From assembly GCF_001580615.1 (NCBI RefSeq), contig NZ_LHZC01000054.1, forward strand, positions 62,001 through 126,000: a stretch of DNA of 64,000 bases, read 5' to 3'. This document shows positions 32,802-42,879 of the stretch, piece by piece. The DNA comes from Acetobacter malorum (GTDB taxonomy: Bacteria > Pseudomonadota > Alphaproteobacteria > Acetobacterales > Acetobacteraceae). The notes below the pieces were generated by a model, which saw only the letters and a program-made list of their open reading frames with translations, was not told the origin of the DNA and searched no databases. Numbering within the stretch: the first letter of the stretch is position 1; the number at the start of each line of letters is the position of its first letter. Made by a program: the position numbers and the translations under genes.

Positions 32802-33321
32802 TGCGTCCCTTTCTTCGTCCTGCGGCATCATCTGCCATCATGGCGCGACTGGTTTCAGAGAGCATCCCGTGCATCACGCGCCGGAAGCCCTCCACGGCCG
32901 CCCCGCCTGCTTCCCGATAGGCAGCACTCAGGCGCTGGCGCACAACGGCAAAAAGCCGGGCTTCCACAGCCTGCCCTTCTTTACTGAGTCGCAACAGGCG
33001 CTGCCGGCGGTCCCTCAGACTGGCCTCACTGGCCAGATAGCCGCGCTCCTGCAATTCCCCCAGCGTCCGCCCGAGGCTCTGCTTGGTCACACCCAGTGTG
33101 TCCTGCAGGCGGCTGACCGGAATACCGGGACTGAAGGCAAGCACCTGCAACACCCGGTAATGCGCGCTCCCCAGTTTTTCTTCCGTCAGAATCGGTTCCA
33201 GTGCTGCGGCCATGTCGCGCCCTGCCAGAAACATCATGGCCTGCGCCAGCCGGAGCTGCTCTTCCCGCAGGAACAGCAGGCCCGCCCCGGCTTCATCATG
33301 CGGGCGATATCCGGTTGTCAT
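32791..33321 (-). CDS. MarR-family transcriptional regulator
   Basis: A 176-residue winged-HTH regulator. The core is LGSAHYRVLQVLAFSPGIPV, LQDTLGVTKQSLGRTLGELQ and the wing LRDRRQRLLRLSKEG, typical of MarR. The codon at 33324 is TTG, so the ATG at 33321 is taken as start. It lies 33 bases after COQ9 and overlaps the response regulator start, so MarR, OmpR and EnvZ-like genes are probably cotranscribed. MarR-OmpR-EnvZ order recurs in alphaproteobacteria. The ligand is unknown. Confidence 0.93.
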   Translation of the reverse strand: MTTGYRPHDEAGAGLLFLREEQLRLAQAMMFLAGRDMAAALEPILTEEKLGSAHYRVLQVLAFSPGIPVSRLQDTLGVTKQSLGRTLGELQERGYLASEASLRDRRQRLLRLSKEGQAVEARLFAVVRQRLSAAYREAGGAAVEGFRRVMHGMLSETSRAMMADDAAGRRKGRNGT

Positions 33322-33354
33322 CAACGCCTGCCCTTTTGCCGCATGGCGTAGCGC

Positions 33355-34020
33355 TCAGACCGCAGCCGCACGTGCAACCGGTCGCCGCCCACTGAACCGG
33401 GCGCGCAGCTTGCCCAGACGCAGCACCCCGGCCAGACGACGGTCAATAAACGCCGCCAAAGCCGCTTCATTCTGCCCGCGCGCCAGCCAATAGAGCAGAG
33501 TCGTACCATACACAGCCCCGAGCGTCAGACGTTTGGTGACGTAGGTCATGCCCGACGAGTCATCCTGCGCCGCCTGCCAGATCGCATTGATGGTCCGCAT
33601 CAGAGACCGCCGTAACGCGCCGCGCGCACAGGGTGTCGCCAGCGTTGCAAATCCGGTTCTGGCCCCGGCCCGCATGGCCTGATCCACTGGCAGACGCAGC
33701 AGAAGAGCCTGCCGCACGCGCTGGCTCAAGCGCGGTTCGGTTGTCTCAAGCATAGCGGCAACCATTTCGCGATCACACAGGTCAGACCAGGCCTCGACCA
33801 TTTCCACAGCGCCGCCCGGAAACAGCAAATCCGCCTGTGGCCCGGCCACATCCCGGAGCACAGGCATGCTCCAGCCTCGCTCTCCGGCGACCGCCGCCAG
33901 CTTACGCAGCGCGTCATCCCGCACGGCGTCCCGTTCTATGGGCGCGGGCATGCTGCCTGTGGCCAGCCCTGCCACGGCAAGAGAAATTGCCTGCTCGACC
34001 TTGCCCCATCCTATGGTCAT
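33355..34020 (-). CDS. COQ9-family protein
   Basis: A 221-residue homologue of mitochondrial COQ9, a lipid-binding protein with a TetR-like fold that supports ubiquinone synthesis by delivering intermediates to the COQ7 hydroxylase. The conserved C-terminal region contains WQAAQDDSSGMTYVTKRLTL followed by GAVYGTTLLYWL. In alphaproteobacteria this family was first noted as the protein divergently transcribed from rpsU, and rpsU lies divergent about 730 bases away here. It is coupled to def by an ATGA overlap. ubiA is also in the window (52710-53627). Confidence 0.9.
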   Translation of the reverse strand: MTIGWGKVEQAISLAVAGLATGSMPAPIERDAVRDDALRKLAAVAGERGWSMPVLRDVAGPQADLLFPGGAVEMVEAWSDLCDREMVAAMLETTEPRLSQRVRQALLLRLPVDQAMRAGARTGFATLATPCARGALRRSLMRTINAIWQAAQDDSSGMTYVTKRLTLGAVYGTTLLYWLARGQNEAALAAFIDRRLAGVLRLGKLRARFSGRRPVARAAAV

Positions 34021-34547
34021 GTCCGCACTCCGTATCGCGTTATCTCGGTATCAAATCCGAGCTTTCCCAGATCATCCATTCGCATGGGATAGAGAATCCC
34101 GTCCAGATGATCCATTTCATGCTGCATGACATTGGCCAGGAACCCAGAGGCTACGCCTTCCACGGGCTGGCCCCTGTGATCATATCCCGCATAGCGGACC
34201 CGTTTGTAACGCGGAACTTCCCCGCGCAGGCCGGGAATAGAGAGGCATCCTTCCAGACGCGGCACCAGCTCTTCCCCCACCGGCTCCAGAACCGGGTTGA
34301 TGAGCACCTGCACACCGCACGGCGGATCCTCCTCACCCTCGCTCCGGCTTTCCGGCACGGAATACAGGAAAAGCCTTTTTGAAACATAGACTTGCGGAGC
34401 CGCCAGCCCAACACCGCCAGCATCTGCCAGCGTTTCCATCATGTCCTGAATCAGAAGCCCGACATCCGGCGTACTGACGTCCGCCACATCTTCCGCCCGT
34501 TTGAGTAAAACCGGGTGCCCCATCCGTGCAATTTTTAAGATAGCCAT
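34017..34547 (-). CDS. def: Peptide deformylase
   Basis: Removes the N-formyl group from nascent proteins. Three motifs are present: GVGLAAPQ (45-52), EGCLSIPG (99-106) with the metal ligand C101, and QHEMDHLDG with H143, E144 and H147. At 176 residues it has normal length. It has the less common LSIPG in place of the frequent LSVPG. It is the first gene of the def-COQ9-MarR-OmpR-EnvZ run and is divergent from rpsU. Confidence 0.97.
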   Translation of the reverse strand: MAILKIARMGHPVLLKRAEDVADVSTPDVGLLIQDMMETLADAGGVGLAAPQVYVSKRLFLYSVPESRSEGEEDPPCGVQVLINPVLEPVGEELVPRLEGCLSIPGLRGEVPRYKRVRYAGYDHRGQPVEGVASGFLANVMQHEMDHLDGILYPMRMDDLGKLGFDTEITRYGVRT

Positions 34548-34749
34548 ACCCGCCTCCTTATAGCTCTATTAAATAGTCACAAGAGTTTGTTGCTGAGAGG
34601 CAAGAACGAATTGTGTCTTTCCGCAAGCCCGTGCTATAGACGCCGCCAATAGAGGAATCGGTAGCACGCAGGTGCTTTACCGAGTCTTTTTCCATATCAC
34701 GTCAAAACCGGGATTATCCGGGTTTTCTGAAACAGGGGTTAGTGGCCAA

Positions 34750-34953
34750 GTGCACGTTCTCGTCCGTGACAACAATGTCGATCAGGCTCTCAAAGCGCTC
34801 AAGAAAAAAATGCAGCGTGAAGGCATCTTCCGTGAAATGAAGCTGCGTCGTCATTTCGAAAAGCCTTCCGAGCGTAAAGCGCGTGAGTCTGCTGAGGCCG
34901 TGCGCCGCGCCCGTAAAATGGAACGCAAGCGTCTCGAGCGCGAAGGCTTCTAA
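34750..34953 (+). CDS. rpsU: 30S ribosomal protein S21
   Basis: A 67-residue small-subunit protein beginning with GTG 34750 ([20 protein letters not shown]), the position where family members start; the codons upstream are not part of the protein. The basic C-terminus [15 protein letters not shown] type is normal. A strong terminator follows. Divergence from def/COQ9 matches the known alphaproteobacterial arrangement. Confidence 0.95.
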   Translation: MHVLVRDNNVDQALKALKKKMQREGIFREMKLRRHFEKPSERKARESAEAVRRARKMERKRLEREGF

Positions 34954-34974
34954 AGCTTCCGCACTCCATGCGCT

Positions 34975-35013
34975 AAAAAGGGCGGGACACAGCACGTGTC
35001 CCGCCCTTTTTTT
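34975..35013 (+). terminator. Rho-independent terminator after rpsU
   Basis: An 11-bp perfect stem (GGGCGGGACAC with GTGTCCCGCCC) flanked by A residues and followed by seven T residues. Confidence 0.92.
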
Positions 35014-35121
35014 GTTTCGCGTTTGAACGATCAACCCAGCGGAACAGGAGAGAACCGGAAACAGGCCCCCCTGCCCCCGGCTCTTCCATCATCAGGCAAC
35101 GAAGCTGCCTGACAAAATTCC

Positions 35122-37272
35122 TCAGTCCGCATCCATCAGACGATGAGACAGATAGATGGCTTCCAGCGCCCGCTCATGCGCCACTTCCGGCGCGTTGACC
35201 GTGCCGGAATGACCGCCTTCAATATCTTCGTAATAGAAGAACGGTTTACCGAGCGCTTCCAGCCGGGCTGCAAAGCGACGGGCATGCACCGGGCCGACGC
35301 GGTCATCACTGGTTGCTGTAAAAATGAACGGCTCCGGGTAGGACACGTCTGCTTTCAGGTGCTGCACCGGAGAAATGGAACGCAGGAAATCCGCCTCTGC
35401 GGGCACAGACATGGAACCATATTCCGCAGCCCATGAGGCCCCGGCGGACATGGTTTCAAAATGCTCCATGTCCAGCAGCGGCACGCCGATAATCACCGCG
35501 TTCCACAAATCCGGATGCTGCGTCATCTGCACGCCAGACAACAGGCCACCATTAGAGCGGCCGCGAATACCCAGATGGCGCGGGGATGTAATCTTGCGGT
35601 TAATCAGATCCCGCCCGACAGATGCAAAGTCATCATAGACTTTCTGCCGCCCGGACTTCCGCCCAGCCTCATGCCAGGCCGGACCGAACTCTCCGCCACC
35701 CCGGATATTGGCCACTACATACACGCCGCCACGATCCAGCCAGAGCTGACCAATTTCCGGCGCATAAAGCGGAGTATAGGAGACCTGAAAACCACCATAG
35801 GCCGTCAGCAGCGTCGGGTTTGCGCCGTTCAGCTTCATGTCACGCCGATGCACGATAAAATACGGAACGCGCGTGCCGTCCGTGGAGGTCGCCCAGAACT
35901 GCTCTGTCACCAGCTTGTCGGTTTTGAACCGAGCCGGAGCAGATTTGACTTTATGCGGCTGCCCTTTGCCCTCCAGCAACCAGAGCTGAGACGGTTCCAG
36001 ATACCCTTCGACGCTCAAAAACGCCGTATCTGACGCATGATCAGTATCGACAATATGAACCGACGTCATGTCAGGCAGCGCAAGAGCCGTAGCCTGCCAG
36101 GACTTGCCTGCCTGTGTGGGCGTAAAGCGCATGGCGCGGCCACGCACGTTATCAAACAGACTGACCAGAACGGTATTTTTAGTCACGCCAACCTGATCAA
36201 TCGACTGAGACAGGCCGGGTGTGAAAATCACCTGCACACCCTGCTCCACCGCACCCGGATCAACCGAAAGCAGGCTACCGGCAGGAATGGTCGTCTGGCC
36301 GACCGGATGCCAGTCTTCCTCAATAGAAACAATCAGACGGCCTTTGAGCAGCCCCTGAATTTCACTTTTAGCAGGCAGCGCCAGCCAGCGCAGGGCTTTG
36401 CCCCCGTCCACCACAGCATAACGCGTTTCAAAGAAGTTCACGCTCCGCTGGATCATTACCAGCTGATGCCCGTCTCCATCTGTCAGCACCAGAGGCATGA
36501 CGGCCATATCGGACGCCTCACCGCGGAAGAGTTCTTTCTCCTCCCCCGCTGCCGCCCCGCGCACCATGGTTTTGACCACAAACGGATACCCGGATGGTGT
36601 CAGCGTGGTGCCTTTTCCATCCCAGTCACGGGCCAGCAGAATCGTGTTTGCATCCACCCAGGCGGCTGTCTGCTTGGAGCGTGAGAACACAAAGCCACCG
36701 GGCACAAACTGGCCGGTTTTACTGTTGAATTCCCGCAGCGTCTCGGCATCTTCTCCACCGTTGGACAGTGCCACAAGACAATGCTCATCTGCCGGGGCAA
36801 GGCAGTTTGCACCTTTAAAGACCCAGTTCACACCGTCCTGTTTCGCCAGAGCATCCACGTCCAGCCGCACGGCCCAATCGGGCGCTTTTTTCAGGTAAGA
36901 GGCCTGACTGGCTTCCCGCCAGATCCCATGCGGATGGGCGGCATCCTGCCAGAAATTCCAGATTGCCCCGCCCATAAGCGACGGCATAGCCAGACGGTCC
37001 GGAGCCTGAAGGCCAGTCAGCACGTCCTTATAAAACCCGGCATAGCGCGGGTCTTTTTCCAGCGTGCTGGTGGTGTGCAGGTTCTGGGCGCGCACCCACG
37101 CCATAGCCTGCTGCCCGTGGATCTCATCAAGAAACGTGGTATTTGTAGTCGCGGTGATAACCGGTGCAGCGCCTGCCTGAGTATCGGCCGCCTGTGCCAG
37201 ACCACCGGGGGCCGCTGCTGTCATGACAAGCGCGGAGGCCGCCCCTGCCAGAATCCAATGTTTCAAACGCAT
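35122..37272 (-). CDS. Exported prolyl oligopeptidase-family serine peptidase (S9A)
   Basis: A 716-residue S9 peptidase with an N-terminal beta-propeller (about 45-430) and a C-terminal alpha/beta hydrolase. The nucleophile serine is in GIRGRSNGGLLSGVQ, the acid in TATSDDRVGPVHARR and the His in EGGHSG. The start at 37272 gives a clean signal peptide (MRLKHWILAGAASALVMTAA and onward, cleavage near AQA). An in-frame ATG at 37305 would add 11 residues before it. It is expected in the periplasm, cutting after proline in short peptides. It is separated from leuB by a terminator. Confidence 0.92.
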   Translation of the reverse strand: MRLKHWILAGAASALVMTAAAPGGLAQAADTQAGAAPVITATTNTTFLDEIHGQQAMAWVRAQNLHTTSTLEKDPRYAGFYKDVLTGLQAPDRLAMPSLMGGAIWNFWQDAAHPHGIWREASQASYLKKAPDWAVRLDVDALAKQDGVNWVFKGANCLAPADEHCLVALSNGGEDAETLREFNSKTGQFVPGGFVFSRSKQTAAWVDANTILLARDWDGKGTTLTPSGYPFVVKTMVRGAAAGEEKELFRGEASDMAVMPLVLTDGDGHQLVMIQRSVNFFETRYAVVDGGKALRWLALPAKSEIQGLLKGRLIVSIEEDWHPVGQTTIPAGSLLSVDPGAVEQGVQVIFTPGLSQSIDQVGVTKNTVLVSLFDNVRGRAMRFTPTQAGKSWQATALALPDMTSVHIVDTDHASDTAFLSVEGYLEPSQLWLLEGKGQPHKVKSAPARFKTDKLVTEQFWATSTDGTRVPYFIVHRRDMKLNGANPTLLTAYGGFQVSYTPLYAPEIGQLWLDRGGVYVVANIRGGGEFGPAWHEAGRKSGRQKVYDDFASVGRDLINRKITSPRHLGIRGRSNGGLLSGVQMTQHPDLWNAVIIGVPLLDMEHFETMSAGASWAAEYGSMSVPAEADFLRSISPVQHLKADVSYPEPFIFTATSDDRVGPVHARRFAARLEALGKPFFYYEDIEGGHSGTVNAPEVAHERALEAIYLSHRLMDAD

Positions 37273-37346
37273 TCTCACCGTTCCCGGAATTCTCTCATGT
37301 GTCATGCGGACTGTTTTTTCACCGTATTGAAAAACAGTCCACCAAA

Positions 37347-37380
37347 AGAAAAACCCCCGATGCGAGGCACCGGGGGCTTA
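37347..37380 (-). terminator. Rho-independent terminator after leuB
   Basis: On the - strand a stem of CCCCCG with CGGGGG is followed by TTTTTC. It ends the leuCDB transcript before the peptidase gene. Confidence 0.85.
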
Positions 37381-37420
37381 ATCTGGTCAGGCAGCCAAAC
37401 AGCCGCCAAGACAGGCAGTC

Positions 37421-38536
37421 TTATTTCTGAAGCTTGTCCAGTTCACGGACAATGGCTTCACCCATGACGGACGTTCCGACACGGGCCATGCCTTCGCTCA
37501 TAATATCCGCCGTGCGCAGGCCGCTTTCCAGCACCCGGGAGACGGCCTCTTCCACCATCTTCGCTTCGTCCTGCAGGTTCAGCGAGTAACGCAGCAGCAT
37601 GGCGAAGGAGAGGATCTGTGCAATCGGGTTGGCAATGCCCTGCCCGGCAATATCCGGCGCACTCCCGTGGATCGGCTCATACAGCGCTGCACATTTCCCA
37701 TCGGCCCGCACCGCACCCAGCGTGGCAGACGGCAGCATACCGAGGCTGCCCGTCAGCATGGAGGCCAGATCGGACAGGATGTCACCAAACAGGTTGCCGG
37801 TCACAATCACATCAAACTGGCGCGGGTTACGCACCAGCTGCATGGCGCAGTTATCGGCCAGCATGTGCGTGAGCTTCACATCGGAAAATTCACGCGCATG
37901 GAGGTCAGTCACAACCTCTTTCCACAGCAGGCCGCTTTCCATCACGTTGCATTTTTCAACGGAACAGACATGGCCAGATCGCTTGCGGGCCATTTCAAAC
38001 GCCACACGGGCCACGCGCTCGATTTCCGGCGTGGTATAAACTTCGGTGTTAATGCCGCGACGCGTGCCATCCGGCAGGGTTTCAATCCCACGCGGGTCAC
38101 CAAAGTAAATGCCGCCCACGGTCTCGCGGACAATCATAATGTCCAGACCACGCACCACGTCGGGCTTCAGCGTGCTGGCATCCACCAGCGCATCAAACAC
38201 CTTGGCCGGGCGCAGGTTGGCAAACAGCTCGAGTTCCTGACGGAGCTTGAGAATGGCCACTTCCGGGCGCTTATCAAAACCGACATGGCCCCAGCGTGGG
38301 TCCCCCACGGAGCCAAACAGAACTGCATCTGCCGCACGGGCTTTTTCAATCACCTCATTGCGGATTGGCTCGCCATATTCAGCCAGAGATGCGCCGCCAA
38401 CCAGATCTTCCGTGATTTCAAACGCAATGCCACGGTTCTTTTCCAGCCAGCTGATAACGCGGCCAACTTCCCGCATCACTTCCGGACCGATACCATCCCC
38501 CGGCAGAACAAGCAGTTTTGCAGGCTGAGCACTCAT
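37421..38536 (-). CDS. leuB: 3-isopropylmalate dehydrogenase
   Basis: Oxidises 3-isopropylmalate with NAD+ to the 2-oxo acid that gives 2-oxoisocaproate, the third step of leucine synthesis. The 371-residue protein has [20 protein letters not shown] at the N-terminus, substrate-binding Arg residues in [11 protein letters not shown], and the NAD+/metal region [18 protein letters not shown] and [18 protein letters not shown]. It is the last gene of leuC-leuD-leuB, 15 bases after leuD. Confidence 0.98.
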   Translation of the reverse strand: MSAQPAKLLVLPGDGIGPEVMREVGRVISWLEKNRGIAFEITEDLVGGASLAEYGEPIRNEVIEKARAADAVLFGSVGDPRWGHVGFDKRPEVAILKLRQELELFANLRPAKVFDALVDASTLKPDVVRGLDIMIVRETVGGIYFGDPRGIETLPDGTRRGINTEVYTTPEIERVARVAFEMARKRSGHVCSVEKCNVMESGLLWKEVVTDLHAREFSDVKLTHMLADNCAMQLVRNPRQFDVIVTGNLFGDILSDLASMLTGSLGMLPSATLGAVRADGKCAALYEPIHGSAPDIAGQGIANPIAQILSFAMLLRYSLNLQDEAKMVEEAVSRVLESGLRTADIMSEGMARVGTSVMGEAIVRELDKLQK

Positions 38537-38551
38537 GACTTTTCCAATTCT

Positions 38552-39175
38552 TCAATCAAGGGTGATTGTCGGCATCCAGGGGCGTTCCCCGGCAACCTTG
38601 TGTTCAAAGGTCTTAATTTCAGTCTCGTGCTGAAGCGTCTGGCCAATATCATCCAGCCCTTCAAGCAGCATGTGCTTGCGGAACGGATCAATCTCAAACG
38701 GCACTTCCTCACCATCCGGGCGGATCACCACCTGCCGGGGCAGGTCAATGGTCAGCCGGGCATTGCTGCCCATGGTGGAATCAGACATCAGCTGATCACA
38801 CACTTCACGCGGCAGCTTGATAGGCAGGATGCCGTTCTTGAAGCAGTTATTGAAAAAGATATCTGCAAAAGACGGGGCAATCACACAGCGAATGCCAAAA
38901 TCCAGCAGCGCCCATGGGGCGTGTTCACGAGAAGACCCGCACCCGAGATTGTCATAGGTGACCAGAATCTCAGCGTTCCGCCAGGGTGCCTTGTTCAGGA
39001 TAAAATCCGGGTTTTCAGACCCGTCCGGGCGATAGCGCATGCTGTCAAACGCATATTTGCCCAGGCCCGTCCGCTGCGTGGTTTTCAGGAAGCGGGCCGG
39101 AATAATCTTATCCGTATCAATGTTGTCTTCCGGCAGAGCCGCAGCAACAGCGGACAGCGTGGTAAATTTTTCCAT
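38552..39175 (-). CDS. leuD: 3-isopropylmalate dehydratase small subunit
   Basis: The swivelling small subunit of isopropylmalate isomerase. With its ATG at 39175 overlapping the leuC stop (TGATG), the protein has 207 residues and begins [20 protein letters not shown]. The conserved [15 protein letters not shown] and [15 protein letters not shown] motifs are present. The upstream in-frame start at 39205 would lie within leuC and is rejected. Confidence 0.97.
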   Translation of the reverse strand: MEKFTTLSAVAAALPEDNIDTDKIIPARFLKTTQRTGLGKYAFDSMRYRPDGSENPDFILNKAPWRNAEILVTYDNLGCGSSREHAPWALLDFGIRCVIAPSFADIFFNNCFKNGILPIKLPREVCDQLMSDSTMGSNARLTIDLPRQVVIRPDGEEVPFEIDPFRKHMLLEGLDDIGQTLQHETEIKTFEHKVAGERPWMPTITLD

Positions 39176-40578
39176 CAGACCAGCTCCCTCGAATCTGTCA
39201 GACACCCTGTGACAGCCGCCGCAGCCGCCATAGCGGGAGAGAGCAGATGTGTCCGCCCACCGGGGCCCTGACGCCCTTCAAAATTACGGTTGGAGGTTGA
39301 GGCGCAACGCTGGCCCGGCGTCAGCTTGTCCGGGTTCATCCCCAGACACATGGAGCACCCGGCCTCACGCCATTCAAACCCGGCATCCAGAAAAATCTGG
39401 TCCAGACCTTCTTCTTCCGCCTGCATTTTTACCAGACCAGAACCCGGCACGATCATGGCACGCACGCCGTCCGCTACCTTGCGGCCTGCGGCCACCTGAG
39501 CAGCGGCACGCAGATCTTCAATGCGGCTGTTGGTGCAGGACCCAATGAACACAACATCCACCGGCGTTCCGGCAATTTTCTGCCCGGCTTCCAGCCCCAT
39601 ATAGTCCAGCATGCGCTGCATCTGCACCCGTTTGGACTCATCAGGCTCCTGCGCCGGGTCTGGCACTGTGCCCGTAATGGGCAGAACCGTTTCCGGGCTG
39701 GTGCCCCACGTCAGGCTCGGGGCAATATCTTCGGCCCGCAGAGAAACTTCTTTGTCAAAATGCGCGCCGTCATCCGTCGCCAGCGTGCGCCAGAAGGTCA
39801 CAGCGTTTTCGAAATCTTCCCCTTTGGGGGCAAACGGACGGTTGCGCACATAGTCAAACGTGGTGTCATCCGGGGCTACAAGCCCGGCACGTGCACCGGC
39901 CTCGATGGACATGTTGCAGATGGTCATACGACCAGCCATGTCCAGCCCGCGAATGGCGGAGCCTGCGAACTCGATCACATGCCCGGTGCCGCCTGCGGTG
40001 CCGATATGCCCGATAATAGCCAGCATGACGTCCTTGGCAGACACACCCGGCGCAAGCTCACCTTCGACCGTCACACGCATATTTTTGGCGGGACGCTGCA
40101 GGATGGTCTGGGTGGCCATCACATGCTCGACTTCAGACGTGCCGATGCCGAACGCCAGAGAGCCCATCGCGCCATGGGTGGACGTATGGGAATCACCACA
40201 CACAATGGTCATGCCCGGCAGGGAAATGCCCTGCTCCGGACCGACCACATGCACAATGCCCTGCGAGGCGGAAAGCAGCGGGAAATACGGAACCCCGAAT
40301 TCCTTCACATTCCGTTCCAGCGTTTCAATCTGGTTCCGGCTTTCCGGTTCTTCGATGGGTTTGGTACGGTCAGACGTGGGAACGTTATGGTCCACCACAG
40401 CCATAGTCATTTCAGGATGACGCAGCTTACGCCCGGCCAGACGCAGGCCTTCAAACGCCTGCGGGCTTGTCACTTCATGCAGAAGGTGACGGTCGATATA
40501 AAGGATAGAGGTGCCATCCGGCAAAGTTTCGACAACATGGTGGTCCCAGATCTTGTCGAATAACGTACGCGGCGCCAT
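39175..40578 (-). CDS. leuC: 3-isopropylmalate dehydratase large subunit
   Basis: The catalytic subunit that isomerises 2- to 3-isopropylmalate using a 4Fe-4S cluster. The 467-residue protein has the cluster cysteines in FIGSCTNSR and in [11 protein letters not shown], plus [20 protein letters not shown]. The start follows GAAAGGGGAGGGCC. I see no leader peptide rich in leucine codons and no clear riboswitch in the 181 bases upstream, so the regulation is not visible. Confidence 0.98.
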   Translation of the reverse strand: MAPRTLFDKIWDHHVVETLPDGTSILYIDRHLLHEVTSPQAFEGLRLAGRKLRHPEMTMAVVDHNVPTSDRTKPIEEPESRNQIETLERNVKEFGVPYFPLLSASQGIVHVVGPEQGISLPGMTIVCGDSHTSTHGAMGSLAFGIGTSEVEHVMATQTILQRPAKNMRVTVEGELAPGVSAKDVMLAIIGHIGTAGGTGHVIEFAGSAIRGLDMAGRMTICNMSIEAGARAGLVAPDDTTFDYVRNRPFAPKGEDFENAVTFWRTLATDDGAHFDKEVSLRAEDIAPSLTWGTSPETVLPITGTVPDPAQEPDESKRVQMQRMLDYMGLEAGQKIAGTPVDVVFIGSCTNSRIEDLRAAAQVAAGRKVADGVRAMIVPGSGLVKMQAEEEGLDQIFLDAGFEWREAGCSMCLGMNPDKLTPGQRCASTSNRNFEGRQGPGGRTHLLSPAMAAAAAVTGCLTDSRELV

Positions 40579-40681
40579 GGCCCTCCCCTTTCATGGAACG
40601 GCACGGACTCGCGCAGATCAGCCTGAACTCAGCCCTGGTCTGACAGACGAAAAACCCGCGCCTTCATCTTCTCAGCACCCG

Positions 40682-40715
40682 AAAACCCGGCGAGCCGAAG
40701 CCCCACCGGGTTTTT
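40682..40715 (-). terminator. Rho-independent terminator after rplS
   Basis: On the - strand AAAACCCGG pairs with CCGGGTTTT around a loop that itself contains a small GC-rich hairpin. It separates the rplS operon from leuC. Confidence 0.82.
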
Positions 40716-40759
40716 GAGGTCAGGCAGGCCACCCAAAGGCAGCCTGCTTTAACGCGATA

Positions 40760-41146
40760 TTAGCTGGCAGCTGCCGGAGCAACAACGTCACGCGGACGCT
40801 CAGCGATACGAGCGGACTTACCGCTACGGCCACGCAGATAGTACAGCTTTGCGCGACGCACTTTACCGCGACGCACAACCTTGATTTCAGCAATGGTCGG
40901 AGCATACAGCGGGAACACACGCTCCACACCTTCACCATTGGAAATTTTGCGCACGGTGAAGTTGCTGTTCAGGCCCTTGTTGGAACGGGCAATCACAACA
41001 CCTTCAAATGCCTGAAGACGCTTACGCTCACCTTCAACAACCTGCACGGACACGCGCACCGTATCACCGGCTGCGAATTCCGGCACGGCGCGTGCGGCGG
41101 TCAGACGTTCGATTTCTGCAGCTTCATACTGCTGAATAATGTTCAT
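40760..41146 (-). CDS. rplS: 50S ribosomal protein L19
   Basis: A 128-residue large-subunit protein beginning [15 protein letters not shown], with the conserved [19 protein letters not shown] and [19 protein letters not shown]. The start at 41146 is set by AGGAAGGATACCG; the longer open frame overlaps trmD and is rejected. It is the last gene of the ffh-rpsP-rimM-trmD-rplS block. Confidence 0.97.
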   Translation of the reverse strand: MNIIQQYEAAEIERLTAARAVPEFAAGDTVRVSVQVVEGERKRLQAFEGVVIARSNKGLNSNFTVRKISNGEGVERVFPLYAPTIAEIKVVRRGKVRRAKLYYLRGRSGKSARIAERPRDVVAPAAAS

Positions 41147-41160
41147 TTCGGTATCCTTCC

Positions 41161-41913
41161 TCAAACCCCTGTTGGGTCTGTCTGCCCGTTTTTTCCGGTA
41201 GCAGCAGTCCCGTTTCTCTCCCTGCGAGCCAGCCAGGCAGACCACAGGTCCGGCCGTCTTTCCCGCGTGATTTCTTCCGCCTGCTTCTGGCGCCACGCAG
41301 CAATTGCCGCGTGGTTTCCTGACAGCAGGACTTCAGGCACGTTTTGACCTTCCCATACAGCAGGACGGGTATAGTGAGGATATTCCAGCAGGCCTTCGGA
41401 AAAACTTTCCTCAACCCCGCTTTCCTCACACCCCATCACGCCGGGCAGCAGTCGGACGCAGGCATCCAGCAGCACAAGGGCGGCGGTCTCTCCACCGGAC
41501 AGAACATAATCCCCTATGGAGATCTGTTCGATTTTCCGGCTTTCAAGAACCCGCTCGTCCACCCCTTCAAACCGGCCACACAGCAGCACGAGGCCCGGCC
41601 CCTGTGCGTAACGCTGCACGTCCTGCTGGCGTAGTGGCCGGCCACGTGGTGTTAAAAACACCCGCGGCACATCCACCGGAGCCTGTGTGGCAGCCAGAGC
41701 GGCATCCACCACGTCGGGGCGGATTACCATGCCTGCGCCACCACCAAACGGGGAATCATCCACCGCCCGATGCCGGCCCAGACCCTGCTCACGCAGGTCC
41801 TCCGCAGCACAGGACCACACACCGTTTTCCAGCGCACGTCCTGCCAGAGACAATCCCAGCGGACCGGGAAACATCTCCGGGAACAACGTCAGCACCGTTG
41901 CCTGCCAGCTCAT
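41161..41913 (-). CDS. trmD: tRNA (guanine-N1)-methyltransferase
   Basis: Methylates G37 next to the anticodon with SAM, which prevents frameshifting. The 250-residue protein has the SPOUT knot signatures [26 protein letters not shown] and [14 protein letters not shown]. Its ATG overlaps the rimM stop (ATGA). Gene order is conserved across bacteria. Confidence 0.97.
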   Translation of the reverse strand: MSWQATVLTLFPEMFPGPLGLSLAGRALENGVWSCAAEDLREQGLGRHRAVDDSPFGGGAGMVIRPDVVDAALAATQAPVDVPRVFLTPRGRPLRQQDVQRYAQGPGLVLLCGRFEGVDERVLESRKIEQISIGDYVLSGGETAALVLLDACVRLLPGVMGCEESGVEESFSEGLLEYPHYTRPAVWEGQNVPEVLLSGNHAAIAAWRQKQAEEITRERRPDLWSAWLARRERNGTAATGKNGQTDPTGV

Positions 41914-42452
41914 GCCGCAGGCCCCGCCGCTTTGGCCGTTCCCACACCACGCCCTTCCTCACCAGAGACCTCAACAGGGCGCACGATGGTGACCACCCGC
42001 CCCTTCAGATCAATCTCCGGCACGCAGGCGCGTGTGAACGGAACAAGCACGCCACCGGTCAGCTCCAGACTGGCGCCACCCCCGTAATCATGCACCATGA
42101 CAACCTGCCCCAAAGAGCAGTCGCCTTCCCGCGCCTCCATGCCAATCAGATCAGCATGGTAGAATTCTTCTTCTTCAGGCTCGGGCAGCACATCACGCGG
42201 CACAAAAAGACGGGTATTGACCAGCGCCTGCGCTGCGGTCCGGTCGGCTAGGGGCTTGCCCTGCGCATCGCGCAGTTCTGCCACACCGTCCGCCCCGCGC
42301 CAGCGCAGAGACCATTCCCGCCCCTTTTCATCCACCAGAACCTTATAGGCTTCCAGCGCGGCCGCATCGGCAGCGTAGCTGTGCACATGCACAAGCCCAC
42401 GCACACCATGCGGTCTGCCAACAACGCCTATCTGGATAAGGTCTGCGCGCAT
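41910..42452 (-). CDS. rimM: Ribosome maturation factor RimM
   Basis: A 180-residue 30S assembly factor that acts on the 3' head domain of 16S rRNA and S19. The N-terminal barrel has [19 protein letters not shown], and the PRC-like C-terminal domain has [13 protein letters not shown] and [19 protein letters not shown]. It lies between rpsP and trmD as expected and overlaps trmD. Confidence 0.96.
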   Translation of the reverse strand: MRADLIQIGVVGRPHGVRGLVHVHSYAADAAALEAYKVLVDEKGREWSLRWRGADGVAELRDAQGKPLADRTAAQALVNTRLFVPRDVLPEPEEEEFYHADLIGMEAREGDCSLGQVVMVHDYGGGASLELTGGVLVPFTRACVPEIDLKGRVVTIVRPVEVSGEEGRGVGTAKAAGPAA

Positions 42453-42480
42453 GATCGGGTCAGCTTAGCTCGCTCTGGCC

Positions 42481-42831
42481 TCAGGCTGCGGCTTCAGCAG
42501 CTGCAGCAGCGGCTTTTGCGCGTTCCTGGGCTTTCTTCTTCGGAGCAGATTTCTTGGGCTGCTCGTTGTAAGCGGGCTTGGGAGCCAGACCAGCGTTACC
42601 CAGGAAGCGAGCAACACGGTCGGTTGCCTGCGCACCCTGAGACAGCCAGTGCGTGATGCGCTCATCAACCAGACGCACGCGTTCTGCATGGTCGGACGGC
42701 AGCATCGGGTTGTAAGACCCTACTTTTTCAATAAAGCGGCCATCACGCGGGGAACGGCTATCAGCCACCACGATGTGGTAGTAAGGACGCTTCTTGGCCC
42801 CTGCGCGGGCAAGACGAATTTTAAGACTCAT
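42481..42831 (-). CDS. rpsP: 30S ribosomal protein S16
   Basis: A 116-residue small-subunit protein starting [20 protein letters not shown], with the conserved [15 protein letters not shown]. The Ala/Lys/Glu-rich C-terminal extension (about 80-116) is longer than in E. coli but common in alphaproteobacteria. Confidence 0.97.
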   Translation of the reverse strand: MSLKIRLARAGAKKRPYYHIVVADSRSPRDGRFIEKVGSYNPMLPSDHAERVRLVDERITHWLSQGAQATDRVARFLGNAGLAPKPAYNEQPKKSAPKKKAQERAKAAAAAAEAAA

Positions 42832-42879
42832 TCAGACTTCTCCAAAACCCTGAAAAACTTCGGATAGAAACAGGCCGCT

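Noticed and set aside
35095..35113. Hairpin CAGGCA/TGCCTG just after the S9 peptidase gene
   Set aside because: Only 6 bp and with no T-run; too weak to support a function.
37281..37420. Possible leucine-type attenuator or leader peptide near the leu genes
   Set aside because: The hairpin there lies downstream of leuB and acts as a terminator. Upstream of leuC (40579-40759) I see no Leu-rich leader frame.
37667..39271. A 534-codon open frame on the + strand opposite leuB and leuD
   Set aside because: It runs antisense across two well-conserved enzymes and shows no domain, ribosome site or signal peptide. Its openness follows from the codon bias of the leu genes.
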